Below are positions 44,333 to 54,603 of a stretch of 64,000 bases of DNA, one piece after another; position 1 is the first letter of the stretch; each line of letters begins with the position of its first letter. The notes beneath the pieces were generated by a model. It made no database searches. It was not told where the DNA came from and was given only the letters and a program-made list of their open reading frames with translations. The DNA lies in NCBI RefSeq assembly GCF_002018875.1, contig NZ_MVOL01000002.1, forward strand, positions 186,001 through 250,000. The letters are read 5' to 3'. Source of the DNA: Pseudomonas sp. MF4836. GTDB lineage: Bacteria; Pseudomonadota; Gammaproteobacteria; Pseudomonadales; Pseudomonadaceae. The position numbers and the translations under genes were made by a program.

Positions 44333-47300
44333 ATGACGAACCTTTCCCACCCCGCCCCTCAGTTCTCGATGAGGGATGCCGAAGCGCTGGCTGAACAGCT
44401 TTACAACGTTACTGCTACGGCATCGCCTCTGGACGGTGAGCGAGACCGCAACTATCGGTTGAAGACAGGCAGCGATGCGGGGTGGATTCTGAAAGTCGTC
44501 AATTCGACCGAGCCACGGGTTGAAAGCGAACTGCAGACGGCCATTCTCAGTCATCTCGCCAGTAACAGCCCCGAGCTTGCGGTGCCCTTGCTCAAGAAAA
44601 GCCTCACAGGGGATTTCCTGGCCTCGGCAGTGGCACCCTCTGGCGAAACCCATGCGGTGCGCCTGGTCAGTTGGTTGCACGGAACACCGCTGGCCGAGGT
44701 CACGCGCACGTTCGAGCTGATGCGCAGCCTGGGTCGATCGTTCGGTGATATGGATCGGGCCCTTCAGGGTTTCATGCACCCGGGCGCGATACGTTATCTC
44801 GACTGGGACTTGCGTCACGCCGCACGGTCCAGATCACGCCTGCATTTCGTGGAAGACCCTGGCAGAAGGGCGATTCTGGAACGCTTCATTGACCGGTTCG
44901 AAAACACCGTTCAACCCAGGCTTTCGCGATTGCGCACCCAGGTCATTCACAACGATGGCAATGACTGGAATGTCCTCGTCGATCCCCAGGACCATCAGAC
45001 AGTCTCCGGCATCATCGATTTTGGCGATGCGGTCCATACGGTGCTCATTGCCGAAGTAGCCATCACCTGCGCCTACTCCATTCTCGACATGGAAGATCCG
45101 ATCGGCGCGGCCGCCGCGCTCACTGCCGGCTTCCATGAGACGTATCCGCTTCAGGCGCAGGAGCTGGACGTCCTCTTCACCCTCATTGCCATGCGCCTGG
45201 TCACAAGCGTCACCTTGTCGGCCTCACGCTACGACCGGACCCAAGACAATCCCTACCTTGCCATCAGCGAAGCGCCGGCCTGGCGCCTGCTGGAAAAAAT
45301 GGACCGCATGAACCCGCGACTGGCAACGGCGATCCTGCGCAAGGCCTGCGGGTTTGACGCGATCGAAGGTGCTGGGGCGGTTCGCCGCTGGGTGGCCGAA
45401 AACAGGCAGTCATTCGCGGATATCGTGCGCCCATCGGCGGCGACCCTGAACAAGGTGATTGTTCCGTTCGCAGATGCCTCCCACGTGATGACCATCGCTT
45501 CAGCCGAGCAGCGCCCAGCAGAGGCCACCCAGTGGTGGAATGATTTCTCTGCCGAGCACAAGGTGCCGCTGGGTATCGGGCCATGGGGCGAAGAGCGGAC
45601 CATCTACACCGACACGGCGTTTGAATCGCGATTCATCGAAGGTCAGCGGCGGATCATTCACGTCGGTGTCGACTTGATCATGCCGGCTGGAACGCCTCTG
45701 TATACCCCCGTCGCCGGCGTGGTGCAAAGCGTCGAGGTCGAGCTTGAGCCGCTTGGCTACGGCGGTTTGATCATGCTCGAACACGCGCCTGAAGGCTGTC
45801 CGCCGTTCCTGACCTTGTGGGGGCACATGGCGCACGAAGCCATGGCGCGGCTGAAGCCCGGGGACCGTCTTGAGGCCGGCGCGCTGGTTGGATACATGGG
45901 GGCGGATACGGAGAATGGCGGCTGGATCCCCCATGTGCATTTCCAGATGTCCACCGACACCCAGCTCAAGGCGAGCGAGTTCATCGGCGTAGGCGAGCGG
46001 GCTTACCTTGACGTATGGGCCGACGTTTTTCCCGATGCATCGGTTCTGGCCGGGATTCCTCCGGAAACCTACAGCCAGGAGGGGCGGACCAAGGCCGAAA
46101 TCGTGGCGAAGCGTAAGGAATTGTTGCTTCCCAACTTGTCGATTTCCTATTCAGACCCGATCAAATTCGTGCGCGGCGATGGGGTCTGGTTGATCGACAA
46201 CTTTGGCCGGGCGTATCTGGATTGCTTCAACAATGTCTGCCATCTCGGCCACTCTCATCCCGATGTGGTGCAGGCGCTTTCGCGTCAGGCTGCGCAACTG
46301 AATACCAACACGCGTTACCTCCACGACACCATTGTGGAGTACGCCGAGCGGCTCACCGCGACCCTGCCTGAAGGCTTGGCAGTCGCCTCCTTCGGGTGTT
46401 CCGGAAGTGAAGCAAACAGCCTCATGCTGCGCATGGCGCGCAATCACACGGGCCGCAACGACGCCATCGTGCTGGACTGGGCTTACCACGGCACCACACA
46501 GGAGCTGATTGATCTCAGCCCCTACAAATATAAACGCAAAGCCGGTAAAGGCCGTGCAGAGCATGTGTTTGAGGCGACCGTCCCGGACACCTACCGTGGC
46601 GTCGAACACTGGCCGTTCGAGGAGCTTGGCAAGCGTTTCGCTGAAAGTGTGGCGCAGCAGATCGAGACCATGCGCAAGCAGGGCAGGTCCCCGGCGTTCT
46701 TTCTGGCAGAGTCCATTCCCAGTGTCGCCGGGCAACTGTTCTTCCCGGAAAACTACTTGAAAGAAGTCTATGCAATGGTTCGTGCAGAAGGCGGTCTTTG
46801 CCTGGCTGACGAAGTCCAGGTTGGCTTTGGTCGAGTGGGCAGCCACTGGTGGGCCTTTGAAACCCAAGGCGTCGTGCCCGATGCAGTGTCCATGGGCAAA
46901 CCCATTGGCAATGGGCACCCCATGTCGGCGGTGGTCACCACGCGCGAGATTGCAGACAGCTTCAACAACGGCATGGAGTACTTCAATACCTTTGCCGGCA
47001 GCCCGGTTTCATGTGCCGTAGGGCTCAGCGTGCTCGATGTGATTGAGCGCGATAACTTGAAACTCAACGCCCTGACAGTTGGCAATTATTTGCTCGATGG
47101 CTTTCGCAAACTGCAACAGCGATACGACGCCATTGGCGACGTACGCGGCCTGGGCCTGTTCCTGGGGATTGAGCTTGTCACGGACCGCAAAAGCAAATTT
47201 CCAGCCACGCAACTGGCCAGGAAAGTAGCCGATGGTGCCCGGGAGCGAGGCATTTTGATCGGCACTGAAGGCCCCCATGACAATGTGCTGAAAATGCGCC

Positions 47301-47380
47301 CATCGATGATTTTCAGTCAAAAAAATGCGGACTTTTTGCTTGAGGTCCTGGACGAAAGCTTCAAGGCTGCGCTCCAGTAA
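44333..47380 (+). CDS. Fusion: APH-type kinase, M23-type domain, class III PLP enzyme (AGXT2L-like)
   Basis: A 1015-residue paralogue of the gene at 9012. The kinase (about 1-330) has IHNDGNDWN and IDFGDA. The central M23 domain keeps its metal-ligand pattern: H443-x3-D447 (HVGVDL) and H534-x-H536 (HVHF). The C-terminal PLP enzyme has the lysine K856 in [10 protein letters not shown], closely like animal AGXT2L1 (ethanolamine phosphate lyase). Kinase plus phospho-lyase on a hydroxy-amine is the favoured reading, with the amino-acid ABC genes downstream supplying substrate. The start could be 44291, 44312 or 44333; none has a clear ribosome site. Confidence 0.8.
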   Translation: MTNLSHPAPQFSMRDAEALAEQLYNVTATASPLDGERDRNYRLKTGSDAGWILKVVNSTEPRVESELQTAILSHLASNSPELAVPLLKKSLTGDFLASAVAPSGETHAVRLVSWLHGTPLAEVTRTFELMRSLGRSFGDMDRALQGFMHPGAIRYLDWDLRHAARSRSRLHFVEDPGRRAILERFIDRFENTVQPRLSRLRTQVIHNDGNDWNVLVDPQDHQTVSGIIDFGDAVHTVLIAEVAITCAYSILDMEDPIGAAAALTAGFHETYPLQAQELDVLFTLIAMRLVTSVTLSASRYDRTQDNPYLAISEAPAWRLLEKMDRMNPRLATAILRKACGFDAIEGAGAVRRWVAENRQSFADIVRPSAATLNKVIVPFADASHVMTIASAEQRPAEATQWWNDFSAEHKVPLGIGPWGEERTIYTDTAFESRFIEGQRRIIHVGVDLIMPAGTPLYTPVAGVVQSVEVELEPLGYGGLIMLEHAPEGCPPFLTLWGHMAHEAMARLKPGDRLEAGALVGYMGADTENGGWIPHVHFQMSTDTQLKASEFIGVGERAYLDVWADVFPDASVLAGIPPETYSQEGRTKAEIVAKRKELLLPNLSISYSDPIKFVRGDGVWLIDNFGRAYLDCFNNVCHLGHSHPDVVQALSRQAAQLNTNTRYLHDTIVEYAERLTATLPEGLAVASFGCSGSEANSLMLRMARNHTGRNDAIVLDWAYHGTTQELIDLSPYKYKRKAGKGRAEHVFEATVPDTYRGVEHWPFEELGKRFAESVAQQIETMRKQGRSPAFFLAESIPSVAGQLFFPENYLKEVYAMVRAEGGLCLADEVQVGFGRVGSHWWAFETQGVVPDAVSMGKPIGNGHPMSAVVTTREIADSFNNGMEYFNTFAGSPVSCAVGLSVLDVIERDNLKLNALTVGNYLLDGFRKLQQRYDAIGDVRGLGLFLGIELVTDRKSKFPATQLARKVADGARERGILIGTEGPHDNVLKMRPSMIFSQKNADFLLEVLDESFKAALQ

Positions 47381-47640
47381 GTCGTGGCGCCGGTGGGCGT
47401 GTGGCAAGAGGCGGAGGTGGAATGGCCTGCTGGGTTTTGTCGCACGCTGTCCGCGCTTTGGCGCAGCACGCAAGACAAGCGCCGTGCCTGGCCGGCATAG
47501 TGTCGGCCAACTCCGGCAATGTGTCCGGCAGGCTGACACCTTGCCTGGTGCTTTCCACAATTGCCTATGCAAAGCTTTTCCTGAAGGCTGGGTGAAGAGC
47601 CCCAAAAAAATAAATAATAATTCTTCAGAGGTGCCATCCA

Positions 47641-48429
47641 ATGCTAACCAGAACGCTCAAGGGTCTGATTGTCGCATCCACCGTGGCGGCCGCAGCGCTA
47701 CTTTCCTTCACCGCTGCTCAGGCGGACGACTTGAAGTCGATCCAGGAATCCAAAGAGATTCGCATTGCAATGAGCGGTCAATATTCCCCCTTCAGCTTTG
47801 CCAACGAGCAGAACCAGATTGTCGGATTCGACGCCTCCATCAGTGAGGCCCTGGCTGAGCGGATGGGCGTGAAAGTGACGATCATCACCACCCCGTTCGA
47901 CGGAATAATTGCCGGCCTCCTGGCAAAAAAATACGACGCCATCATCGCCTCCATGACCATCACCCCGGAACGCCTGAGGGCAGTGGATTTCGCGGGGCCC
48001 TACTACCACGCCGGCCGCACGATCGTGGTGAAGGAGGATTCGGCGATCCAAAGCCTGGATGATCTGAAAGATGTAACTGTTGGCGTCACGCTGGGGGACG
48101 CTCACGACAAATGGGCCAGGGCACGCGGCAACCTGAAGGTGAGAACCTATAAAGGCCTTCCGGAAATGCTGGTCGACCTGGAAGCCGGGCGTATCAACGC
48201 GCTGGTGATGGACAGCGTTCCAGTGCTGGTCGCGGTCAAGGAAACAGGGCAGAAAGTGCGCATCATCACGCCTCCGGAAAGCGATGGCGGCATTGAAGGC
48301 ATGGGCATTGCGCTACGCAAAAATAACCCCGAGCTCAAGGCGACGGTGCAGAAGGCGCTTGACGAGATGCTCGCCGATGGCAGCTACGAAAAGATCTCGA
48401 TGAAGTGGATTGGCAAAGATATCCGCTGA
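47641..48429 (+). CDS. Amino-acid ABC transporter substrate-binding protein (family 3)
   Basis: A 262-residue periplasmic binding protein. It has a signal peptide (LIVASTVAAAALLSFTAAQA), then the family 3 pattern IRIAMSGQYSPFSF and ITPERLRAVDFAGPYY. It belongs with the downstream permeases and ATPase. The ligand is probably an amino acid or related amine processed by the fusion enzyme. Confidence 0.9.
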   Translation: MLTRTLKGLIVASTVAAAALLSFTAAQADDLKSIQESKEIRIAMSGQYSPFSFANEQNQIVGFDASISEALAERMGVKVTIITTPFDGIIAGLLAKKYDAIIASMTITPERLRAVDFAGPYYHAGRTIVVKEDSAIQSLDDLKDVTVGVTLGDAHDKWARARGNLKVRTYKGLPEMLVDLEAGRINALVMDSVPVLVAVKETGQKVRIITPPESDGGIEGMGIALRKNNPELKATVQKALDEMLADGSYEKISMKWIGKDIR

Positions 48430-48492
48430 TTCATCTTCAGTCTGGCCCGGTTTATTCGCGGGTCAGTCAACCTGACTTTTCCGAGCGTTCCC

Positions 48493-49140
48493 ATGGATCT
48501 GACACTCATACAGCGCACACTCCCATTCTTTCTGGAAGCGGCCTGGACTACGGTGCAAATCTCCGTACTTGCACTTCTATTGGGGTTCCTGATCGCAATT
48601 GTGCTGGTGGCCATGAGGTTGTCCGGCGTTTTCATAGCTCGATGCCTGGCAAGAGTCTACATAAGCATCTTTCGCGGGACGCCCTGCCTGGTTCAGCTGT
48701 TCATCATCTACTTTGGCGGACCCCAAATCGGACTCGAATTGGAGCCGTTTTCGGCGGGGGTGATCGGCCTGGGCCTGAACATCGCGGCGTACATGGCGGA
48801 ATCGATTCGTGGTGCCATCGTCAACGTCGATCCGGGTCAGGTAGAAGCTGCGCGTTCAATCGGCTTCGGCAAAGGCCAGACCTTATGGCTGGTCACCTTG
48901 CCTCAAACGGCAAAGTTGATGATAAGGCCGCTGGGCGTAAATGCGGTCGCGCTTATAAAAGGCTCCGCATTAGTGTCAACCATATCCGTGGTTGAACTCT
49001 CCTATACCGCGCAGCGCTTTATCAGCTCAACCTACAAACCTTTTGAAATTTTTGCGGTGTCGGCAGTTCTTTATATTGCGATGGTCTACACGGTCAGATT
49101 GATTGTTGACTACCTCGATAATCGCTTCGCGGCAAGGTGA
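48493..49140 (+). CDS. Amino-acid ABC transporter permease 1
   Basis: A 215-residue polar amino-acid permease of the HisQ/HisM type. Five membrane segments are visible and the EAA-like loop is VDPGQVEAARSIGFGKGQT. It starts 63 bases after the binding protein and ends nine bases before permease 2. Confidence 0.9.
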   Translation: MDLTLIQRTLPFFLEAAWTTVQISVLALLLGFLIAIVLVAMRLSGVFIARCLARVYISIFRGTPCLVQLFIIYFGGPQIGLELEPFSAGVIGLGLNIAAYMAESIRGAIVNVDPGQVEAARSIGFGKGQTLWLVTLPQTAKLMIRPLGVNAVALIKGSALVSTISVVELSYTAQRFISSTYKPFEIFAVSAVLYIAMVYTVRLIVDYLDNRFAAR

Positions 49141-49149
49141 GACTCTTCA

Positions 49150-49809
49150 ATGCAAAGCCTCGATCTAAGCATAGTTGCACCCTACTCTGAACTGCTGGCG
49201 ACAGGCTTGTGGTGGACCGTTGTATTGTTTCTAAGCTCCAGCGTGTTAAGCCTGATGTTGGGAGTGGTGTTTGCACTTATCGTTCTTTATGCGCCCAAGG
49301 TCGCTGCTCTTCCGGTGCGTTTTATCACCTGGCTGCTGATGGGCACGCCGCTCCTTCTACAGCTGTACGTGATTTATTACGGCCTGGTACAAGTGGGGAT
49401 TGATATCCCGGCCCTGGTGGCAGGCATCATTGGCCTGAGCCTGCACTTCGCTGTCTACAATGCCGACGTGATTCGTGCCGGGGTCATGTCCGTGGACCCT
49501 GGCCAGATTGAAGGCGCCAGGTCCATTGGCCTCAGCCGCGGTCAGACCCAGCGTTACGTGATTGTGCCGCAAGCACTTCGCAGCACCATTGCGCCCCTTG
49601 GAAACAACCTGATCGTGCTGTTAAAGGACACCTCCCTGGTGTCCATCATCGGTATTGCAGAGTTGGTCTATAGCGCTCAGCGTGCAGTCAGCGAGACATA
49701 CAGCCCCTTTGAGTTTTATCTGACCGTTGGGGTTATTTATTATGCGGTCAATCTTGTTCTGGAAGCCGGTCTGCACCTTCTCGAAAATAAGGTAGAGATG
49801 TCACGATGA
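49150..49809 (+). CDS. Amino-acid ABC transporter permease 2
   Basis: A 219-residue permease paralogous to the one before it, with EAA loop [19 protein letters not shown]. It overlaps the ATPase start by four bases, so all components are translated together. Confidence 0.9.
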   Translation: MQSLDLSIVAPYSELLATGLWWTVVLFLSSSVLSLMLGVVFALIVLYAPKVAALPVRFITWLLMGTPLLLQLYVIYYGLVQVGIDIPALVAGIIGLSLHFAVYNADVIRAGVMSVDPGQIEGARSIGLSRGQTQRYVIVPQALRSTIAPLGNNLIVLLKDTSLVSIIGIAELVYSAQRAVSETYSPFEFYLTVGVIYYAVNLVLEAGLHLLENKVEMSR

Positions 49810-50573
49810 TCACAGAAAAGTCCATGATTGAGGTTAAAGGCGCTCGCAAGTCCTATGGCGCCATTGAAGTTCTCAAAGGCATCGATCTTTCCGTCTCTCG
49901 CGGACAAATCATCGCCATTATCGGCCCCAGTGGCTCGGGCAAAAGCACACTGTTACGTTCAATCAATCAACTTGAAGTACTGAACGACGGTGAGATTTGG
50001 CTAGAGGGTGAACAGGTCAATCGCCCCTTGAAAGGCCGCGCGTTTGAACAGCATATCAATGCGGTGCGTCAGCAAATGGGCATGGTGTTTCAACACTTCA
50101 ATCTGTTTCCGCATCTGACCGTGTATGAAAACATTGCCCTGGGTCCGATAAAGCTCAAAGGGTTTAGTAAAAAAGCATCGCGTGAGTTGGCGATGGAGTA
50201 CTTGTCAAAAGTTGGACTGGCCAACAAGTTCGATGAGTACCCCTCTCGGCTATCGGGTGGGCAGAAGCAGCGCGTTGCCATTGCACGGGCACTGGCGATG
50301 CAACCCAAAGTCATGCTGTTCGATGAGGCCACATCGGCGCTGGATCCCGAGCTTGTCGAAGAGGTCAACTTGGTCATGAAGCAACTTGCTGCAGAGCACA
50401 TGACCATGTTGATCGTCACCCATGAAATGCGCTTTGCCGGCGAAGTGGCAGACCGGATCATCTTTATGGACGGTGGCGTAGTGGTGGAGGAGGGCGCGCC
50501 GGGAGAGATCCTGAAAAACCCTGTTCACGAACGAACCCGGTCGTTCTTGAAAAAGCATCTGCACGATAGATAA
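49806..50573 (+). CDS. Amino-acid ABC transporter ATP-binding protein
   Basis: A 255-residue ATPase with Walker [10 protein letters not shown], signature LSGGQKQR, Walker [13 protein letters not shown] and H-loop VTHEM. It completes a polar-amino-acid transporter. A terminator follows at 50861. Confidence 0.93.
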   Translation: MITEKSMIEVKGARKSYGAIEVLKGIDLSVSRGQIIAIIGPSGSGKSTLLRSINQLEVLNDGEIWLEGEQVNRPLKGRAFEQHINAVRQQMGMVFQHFNLFPHLTVYENIALGPIKLKGFSKKASRELAMEYLSKVGLANKFDEYPSRLSGGQKQRVAIARALAMQPKVMLFDEATSALDPELVEEVNLVMKQLAAEHMTMLIVTHEMRFAGEVADRIIFMDGGVVVEEGAPGEILKNPVHERTRSFLKKHLHDR

Positions 50574-51364
50574 GTCGCGCCGGATACAAGGGGTGTGGCG
50601 TATCGATCGGGCAATTGAAGCAGAAGCCGTGGGCAGCGCCGCCAGGTCCCTGCCTTCCCGGGACTGCCCGGCGTTCGCCATCCGCAGGATGCCAACCAGA
50701 ATCGATCATTCACGGCGTAGAGCTCTTGCTGTCCCGCCATGGTGTCCGATCAGGTTGCACGGTCAGAGCCAGAAGAACCGCCAGTAACTCCATTAGCGAC
50801 ACGCAGTCGAGAGCCGGGGAGCGAACGGGGAAATTTTTGACTTTCAGGGGCGGCAAAACAAAAAAGGCCCACCTTTCGGTGAGCCTTTTTCGTTGTTCTG
50901 TATGGTGCGGCACCAGACGTACGGTATGTTTCGGGGGAGGCTAGATTTTCTGCGGATCTGGAAGTCAGTAGAAGATTCGGTATACCCCAACTAGTAACTA
51001 TAAACAAATCAGCTAGTTATGGTGCTTAGTGGAATCGAATCGGGGATTTATAAAGTATAAGTACGCTGTCGGCTGTACCTAAATCAGGGAGCCCTGCAGA
51101 TTCGAAGGTCTCCCACGCACTGCCGTCATAGTATGAAACGCAGGCATTAATGAGCGCCGAAAAATCGTTACTGGGGGCGCGGTTGCGCCTGCATCATGTC
51201 GGGTTATCAGGCCCTGTCACTGAATTGGCAGCGACGGAAGGAGGTTTGCACCTGAGGTATAAATCATTATGCCTGTCAAAAAAACGTTTTTCGAAGAACT
51301 TTTTTGACCGATCCAGGAAGCAACCCACCGACTGATTTTCTGGGCAGTAGGCTGGCTTTTGAAA
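50574..51364. other. Gene-free gap at the left edge of the accessory island
   Basis: A 791-base gap. It contains the terminator at 50861-50890 and small open frames on both strands that I judge to be noise. After about 50940 base composition falls and the sequence becomes AT-richer. The island boundary is therefore probably near 50.95-51.05 kb. I could not identify an attachment site or a tRNA. Confidence 0.4.
50861..50890 (+). terminator. Terminator after the amino-acid ABC operon
   Basis: AAAAAGGCCCACC and GGTGAGCCTTTTT form a stem with one mismatch and a four-base loop, followed by a T-rich tail. Confidence 0.75.
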
Positions 51365-53515
51365 TCAGCTAATGTCAACTTTTCGAAAGGTCAAAGATAT
51401 CCGCCTACCTCGAAGTTGTTTTCCCTCAGTTTTCCGCTGTGGAATTTCGTGCGTCCAGTCGTACCTTGAGGATCCGTTCATGCATGCAGCGCTTCGACGC
51501 GGTAATAGCATTTCATATTTCTCGTTGCGGCGACGGAATATCATTGACCAAGTTTCATTTAGGCTTATGGTTACGATAGTTCCTCTAAAACAACCTGGAC
51601 AATCTACGTGTTTGCTGATGCCTTGTCCTTCGATATATTCGTTGACAATTACCTGATCAGGTTTTTCAGAAACTAATCCGTGATCTACTAGGCGGGATGC
51701 CAAATTATCTGCCCACTCTGGCAAAGGCCCTAGATAAGAAGAAGGTTGGATAGAGCGCGAGCGATAATCGTATTTCCATCCATAATGCTGGACGCGTCGA
51801 CGGAGGTCTCCTAGCCAATCGCTACTGTCAACGAGATTGATAAGTTTTTGTTCCTCATCTGTGCTGATAAATTCAGGAGTAAGACTTAAGCCCTCTGGGT
51901 TGCTATGGTTAGTTGATACTTCAGCTTGGATCTCTCGTGGAGGATCTGTTAGCCTTTCTGAAATGGAGCTTGAAGCAATCCAATTTTTGAAGCGCAAAAC
52001 ATCCAATGCGCGAGTTGCTTTAACATGTCCGATATCAATCAGTACTTTGCCTCTAGCGCTTACAGTCTTATTTTCAGAATTCACCGTCAGCCTGCCGCTA
52101 CCACTGTAGGCGATGGTCAAATCTGTGATATCTACATAGGAGCGCAGGGCTTCGGGATATTGTCTTTCTGCGATGTCCTGAGCTATCTGTAATACATTTG
52201 AATTCTCATAATCGGCAGAAAACCAAAGACCTCGACTGCTGAGGGGGCGATCAATAATCACATCCTCACCAATCTTCAACCGTACGTTTGTCTGCTTGAT
52301 ATCTAGTTCTAGGGGAGATGATGTCGCACCCCATGATGGAAAATTCTTCGGTTTTTTTTCCGAGCGTTGCCATATTTGTAAGGCTGCAAGTCTAGAGGCA
52401 GCGAGGCCGCCGCGAAAACGGATGTCTAGATTACGATAGCCTACAATCAATCCGCTGAGGATCGCGGCGGACCACCAAACAGCTGGTGGAATACTACGTA
52501 GATCGTTTTTCCAAGTGATAAATTGTTCAGGCTTAGGGCGTAACAGTACTAGTTGTAGAGCCAACCCTAGTGGATCTCGTTGCGATAGTGCTGAGTCGAT
52601 GACACCGCGGTCGTCTAAAATCGCAGCGGTATCCAAAAGTAAGGAGTCTAAAGATTCTGGATCTACACCAAAAGTACGCGCTTTATCACATATTGACTCT
52701 AGGAGTTCGCTAGATTGCCAAGATTCCCGAATATTGCATTGCATGAAGACCTCAAGCATTGCACGCCAGAGCAGAGTATCTCGTGAGTCGCTTTCGCTGA
52801 TCATCGTGAAGCACACCCAAGGAGCTTTTTCGAGCCAAGGCGCCCAAGGCATTGGTGTGGATTTCGTTTCGCCGAACCACTCGCTGGCCTTTACAAGCCA
52901 CGGGGTGATCTTTGGAACTGCCCACAGAGCCATTGCGGCGGCGCCACGCAGAGCGTTCCAATACTCAGGAGGTTGCAGTGGGTATTTCGGGGTCTTTTCC
53001 TTCAGATCTCGTGGGTGTAATCCGGAGTGCTCTTCTATAAATATTTCTTGTTCCGGCAGTGCTAAGTTTGCAAAGCCTTGCGCCATACCTTGTAGGCGCA
53101 CCTTCTGATCCTGCGAAGTAACCGAGAAGTGAGTAATTGCAAAAAGCGGAACTGGGCCAGGCCAAACCAGTTGTTTATCCTTAGGTTTTAGAGTGCCTAA
53201 GGCTGCATTGACCCATTCACTCTTACGCCAGATCATGACTTTCGCGTCGCTGGGCAGCTTTTGAGGATCGACCCAGGCAAGCACCTCTATTCGATCATCA
53301 GCTATAGGTGTCTGCACTGGTTGGTCTATACCAACTCGGACCCAAACTAAATCTCTTCTTATGGGCCACCACTCCTCAGCCAGCAAGCTAAGCCAAGCCC
53401 GATGGTCCATTGAGAAAGCAAGCCTCATAGGCGCAGCAGGTGTCGTTTCTGCCGAGTGCGGCTCACTTTCGAACTGCAAGGGTAAGGTCAAGCTGGGCTG
53501 CGATGGTTGGGTCAT
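51365..53515 (-). CDS. Unknown N-terminal region fused to AlkB-type 2OG-Fe(II) dioxygenase
   Basis: A 716-residue protein, last of three overlapping genes. Residues about 1-540 show no domain I can name. Residues about 545-716 are an AlkB-like dioxygenase: N625-x-Y627, iron ligands H636-x-D638 and H689, and R705-x5-R711 for 2-oxoglutarate. The FRRR and LLPRRS segments resemble the ALKBH8/plant-bacterial AlkB group. AlkB enzymes oxidatively demethylate nucleic acids or proteins. The fusion to a large unknown region next to a helicase and a methyltransferase is unusual. AT-rich relative to the rest of the window. A defence or repair role is inferred, not shown. Confidence 0.75.
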   Translation of the reverse strand: MTQPSQPSLTLPLQFESEPHSAETTPAAPMRLAFSMDHRAWLSLLAEEWWPIRRDLVWVRVGIDQPVQTPIADDRIEVLAWVDPQKLPSDAKVMIWRKSEWVNAALGTLKPKDKQLVWPGPVPLFAITHFSVTSQDQKVRLQGMAQGFANLALPEQEIFIEEHSGLHPRDLKEKTPKYPLQPPEYWNALRGAAAMALWAVPKITPWLVKASEWFGETKSTPMPWAPWLEKAPWVCFTMISESDSRDTLLWRAMLEVFMQCNIRESWQSSELLESICDKARTFGVDPESLDSLLLDTAAILDDRGVIDSALSQRDPLGLALQLVLLRPKPEQFITWKNDLRSIPPAVWWSAAILSGLIVGYRNLDIRFRGGLAASRLAALQIWQRSEKKPKNFPSWGATSSPLELDIKQTNVRLKIGEDVIIDRPLSSRGLWFSADYENSNVLQIAQDIAERQYPEALRSYVDITDLTIAYSGSGRLTVNSENKTVSARGKVLIDIGHVKATRALDVLRFKNWIASSSISERLTDPPREIQAEVSTNHSNPEGLSLTPEFISTDEEQKLINLVDSSDWLGDLRRRVQHYGWKYDYRSRSIQPSSYLGPLPEWADNLASRLVDHGLVSEKPDQVIVNEYIEGQGISKHVDCPGCFRGTIVTISLNETWSMIFRRRNEKYEMLLPRRSAACMNGSSRYDWTHEIPQRKTEGKQLRGRRISLTFRKVDIS

Positions 53516-54603
53516 CGTGAGAGTAGAGTCGAGTCAGGAAGGCTTGAGAGTTGGGCTGTTGTCAGCGGCGTCGGTTCATTCAATAGTATCAACGAGTCAC
53601 GGGCCCTTGCGCAAAGCATATACATGCGACGGCATTGATCTTTGTCAACGCTAGGTAGGGAGCGCGAAAGATCCTGCAGGTAGACGCTGTCGAACTCTAG
53701 GCCGATAGCGGACTCGCCAGTCAATACTGTGATTCCTGCCTTCATTGGGTGGATATTCTGTTCAGATCCCTTTGGCATTCGATGGGTGTAAAGATCTACT
53801 CGGGTCTCAGGCGGCAGCGCGGATTTCAGCATCTGATGCACCGCTTGCGCTTTCGACACTGGATAGACGATAACGCCAATTGAGCCGCCCCGGTTGGTCA
53901 AGCGATTTGCAATAGAAGAAATTGCGTCATTCCATTGTGTAAATGTTACAAGGCGTGGCATATCTCCGCTACGTGGCCTTTGTACCACGGCAGGTGGGAG
54001 AGTGCTTGATCTGTGAAAGTGTTCGGCCAACGCAGCTATTTCTCGAGTGTTCCGGTGGTTGGCTGATAGTCGGATCGGATCGGGCATAGGAGCAGCGAGA
54101 ATATCCTCGATAGAAGCTCTTTGGCTGTCGGTGGTTTGGTCCTCATCTGCGAACACACTTACAGTTTTTGCACCATAACGTACAGCCCATGCGAAGAATC
54201 CAGCGGGTAGGTTCTGACCTTCATCAATCACCAAATGATCCCACTGTGGTTCAATATTGGCCCGTTCGTAGTTGGATAGCAGCGTAGCCCAATCGTATAT
54301 GAATGGCCGAGGCTCGGGTGCGAAACAGCCAATTCTTTGTGAGTGGTCGCTGCTAATAAAGGAGTGCATGGTGGTTACGTTTAGGACTTGATTCCCAAGC
54401 TGTGAACCCAGAGAAGCTAGCAATCGATTTTTTGTGATGAGCAGGCACGAATGTCCTAGCGAACGTAACAACTGCATCCGGAGTACTGCCAGAGAAGTTT
54501 TACCAGACCCTGGTGGTCCCAAGACAAACAATGGGGTCTCGGGATCAGCATCGTAGATATCCAATTGCTCATGAATAAGGTCATCTAGCAACGGAAGTTT
54601 CAT
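53512..54603 (-). CDS. Superfamily 1 DNA/RNA helicase-like ATPase (UvrD-like)
   Basis: A 363-residue protein. Walker A GPPGSGKTSL (29-38), Walker B VIDEGQN (D127-E128), ADEDQTT, SANHRN, the late TGESAIGLEFD segment and CARARDSLIL are in SF1 helicase order. It is shorter than UvrD and lacks most of the accessory subdomains, so it resembles the compact helicase units seen in defence islands. Its start overlaps the methyltransferase-like gene by four bases, and its stop overlaps the AlkB-fusion gene by four bases. Confidence 0.82.
   Translation of the reverse strand: MKLPLLDDLIHEQLDIYDADPETPLFVLGPPGSGKTSLAVLRMQLLRSLGHSCLLITKNRLLASLGSQLGNQVLNVTTMHSFISSDHSQRIGCFAPEPRPFIYDWATLLSNYERANIEPQWDHLVIDEGQNLPAGFFAWAVRYGAKTVSVFADEDQTTDSQRASIEDILAAPMPDPIRLSANHRNTREIAALAEHFHRSSTLPPAVVQRPRSGDMPRLVTFTQWNDAISSIANRLTNRGGSIGVIVYPVSKAQAVHQMLKSALPPETRVDLYTHRMPKGSEQNIHPMKAGITVLTGESAIGLEFDSVYLQDLSRSLPSVDKDQCRRMYMLCARARDSLILLNEPTPLTTAQLSSLPDSTLLSR

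Noticed and set aside
50574..51364. Possible tRNA or tRNA remnant as an attachment site
   Set aside because: No cloverleaf or T-arm consensus could be fitted. Some short runs resemble tRNA-like text but not convincingly.
53512..54603. Reading the SF1 helicase as a plain AAA+ or a restriction subunit
   Set aside because: The order of Walker A, VIDEGQN, NHRN and the arginine motif fits SF1 helicases better, and no nuclease motif was found.
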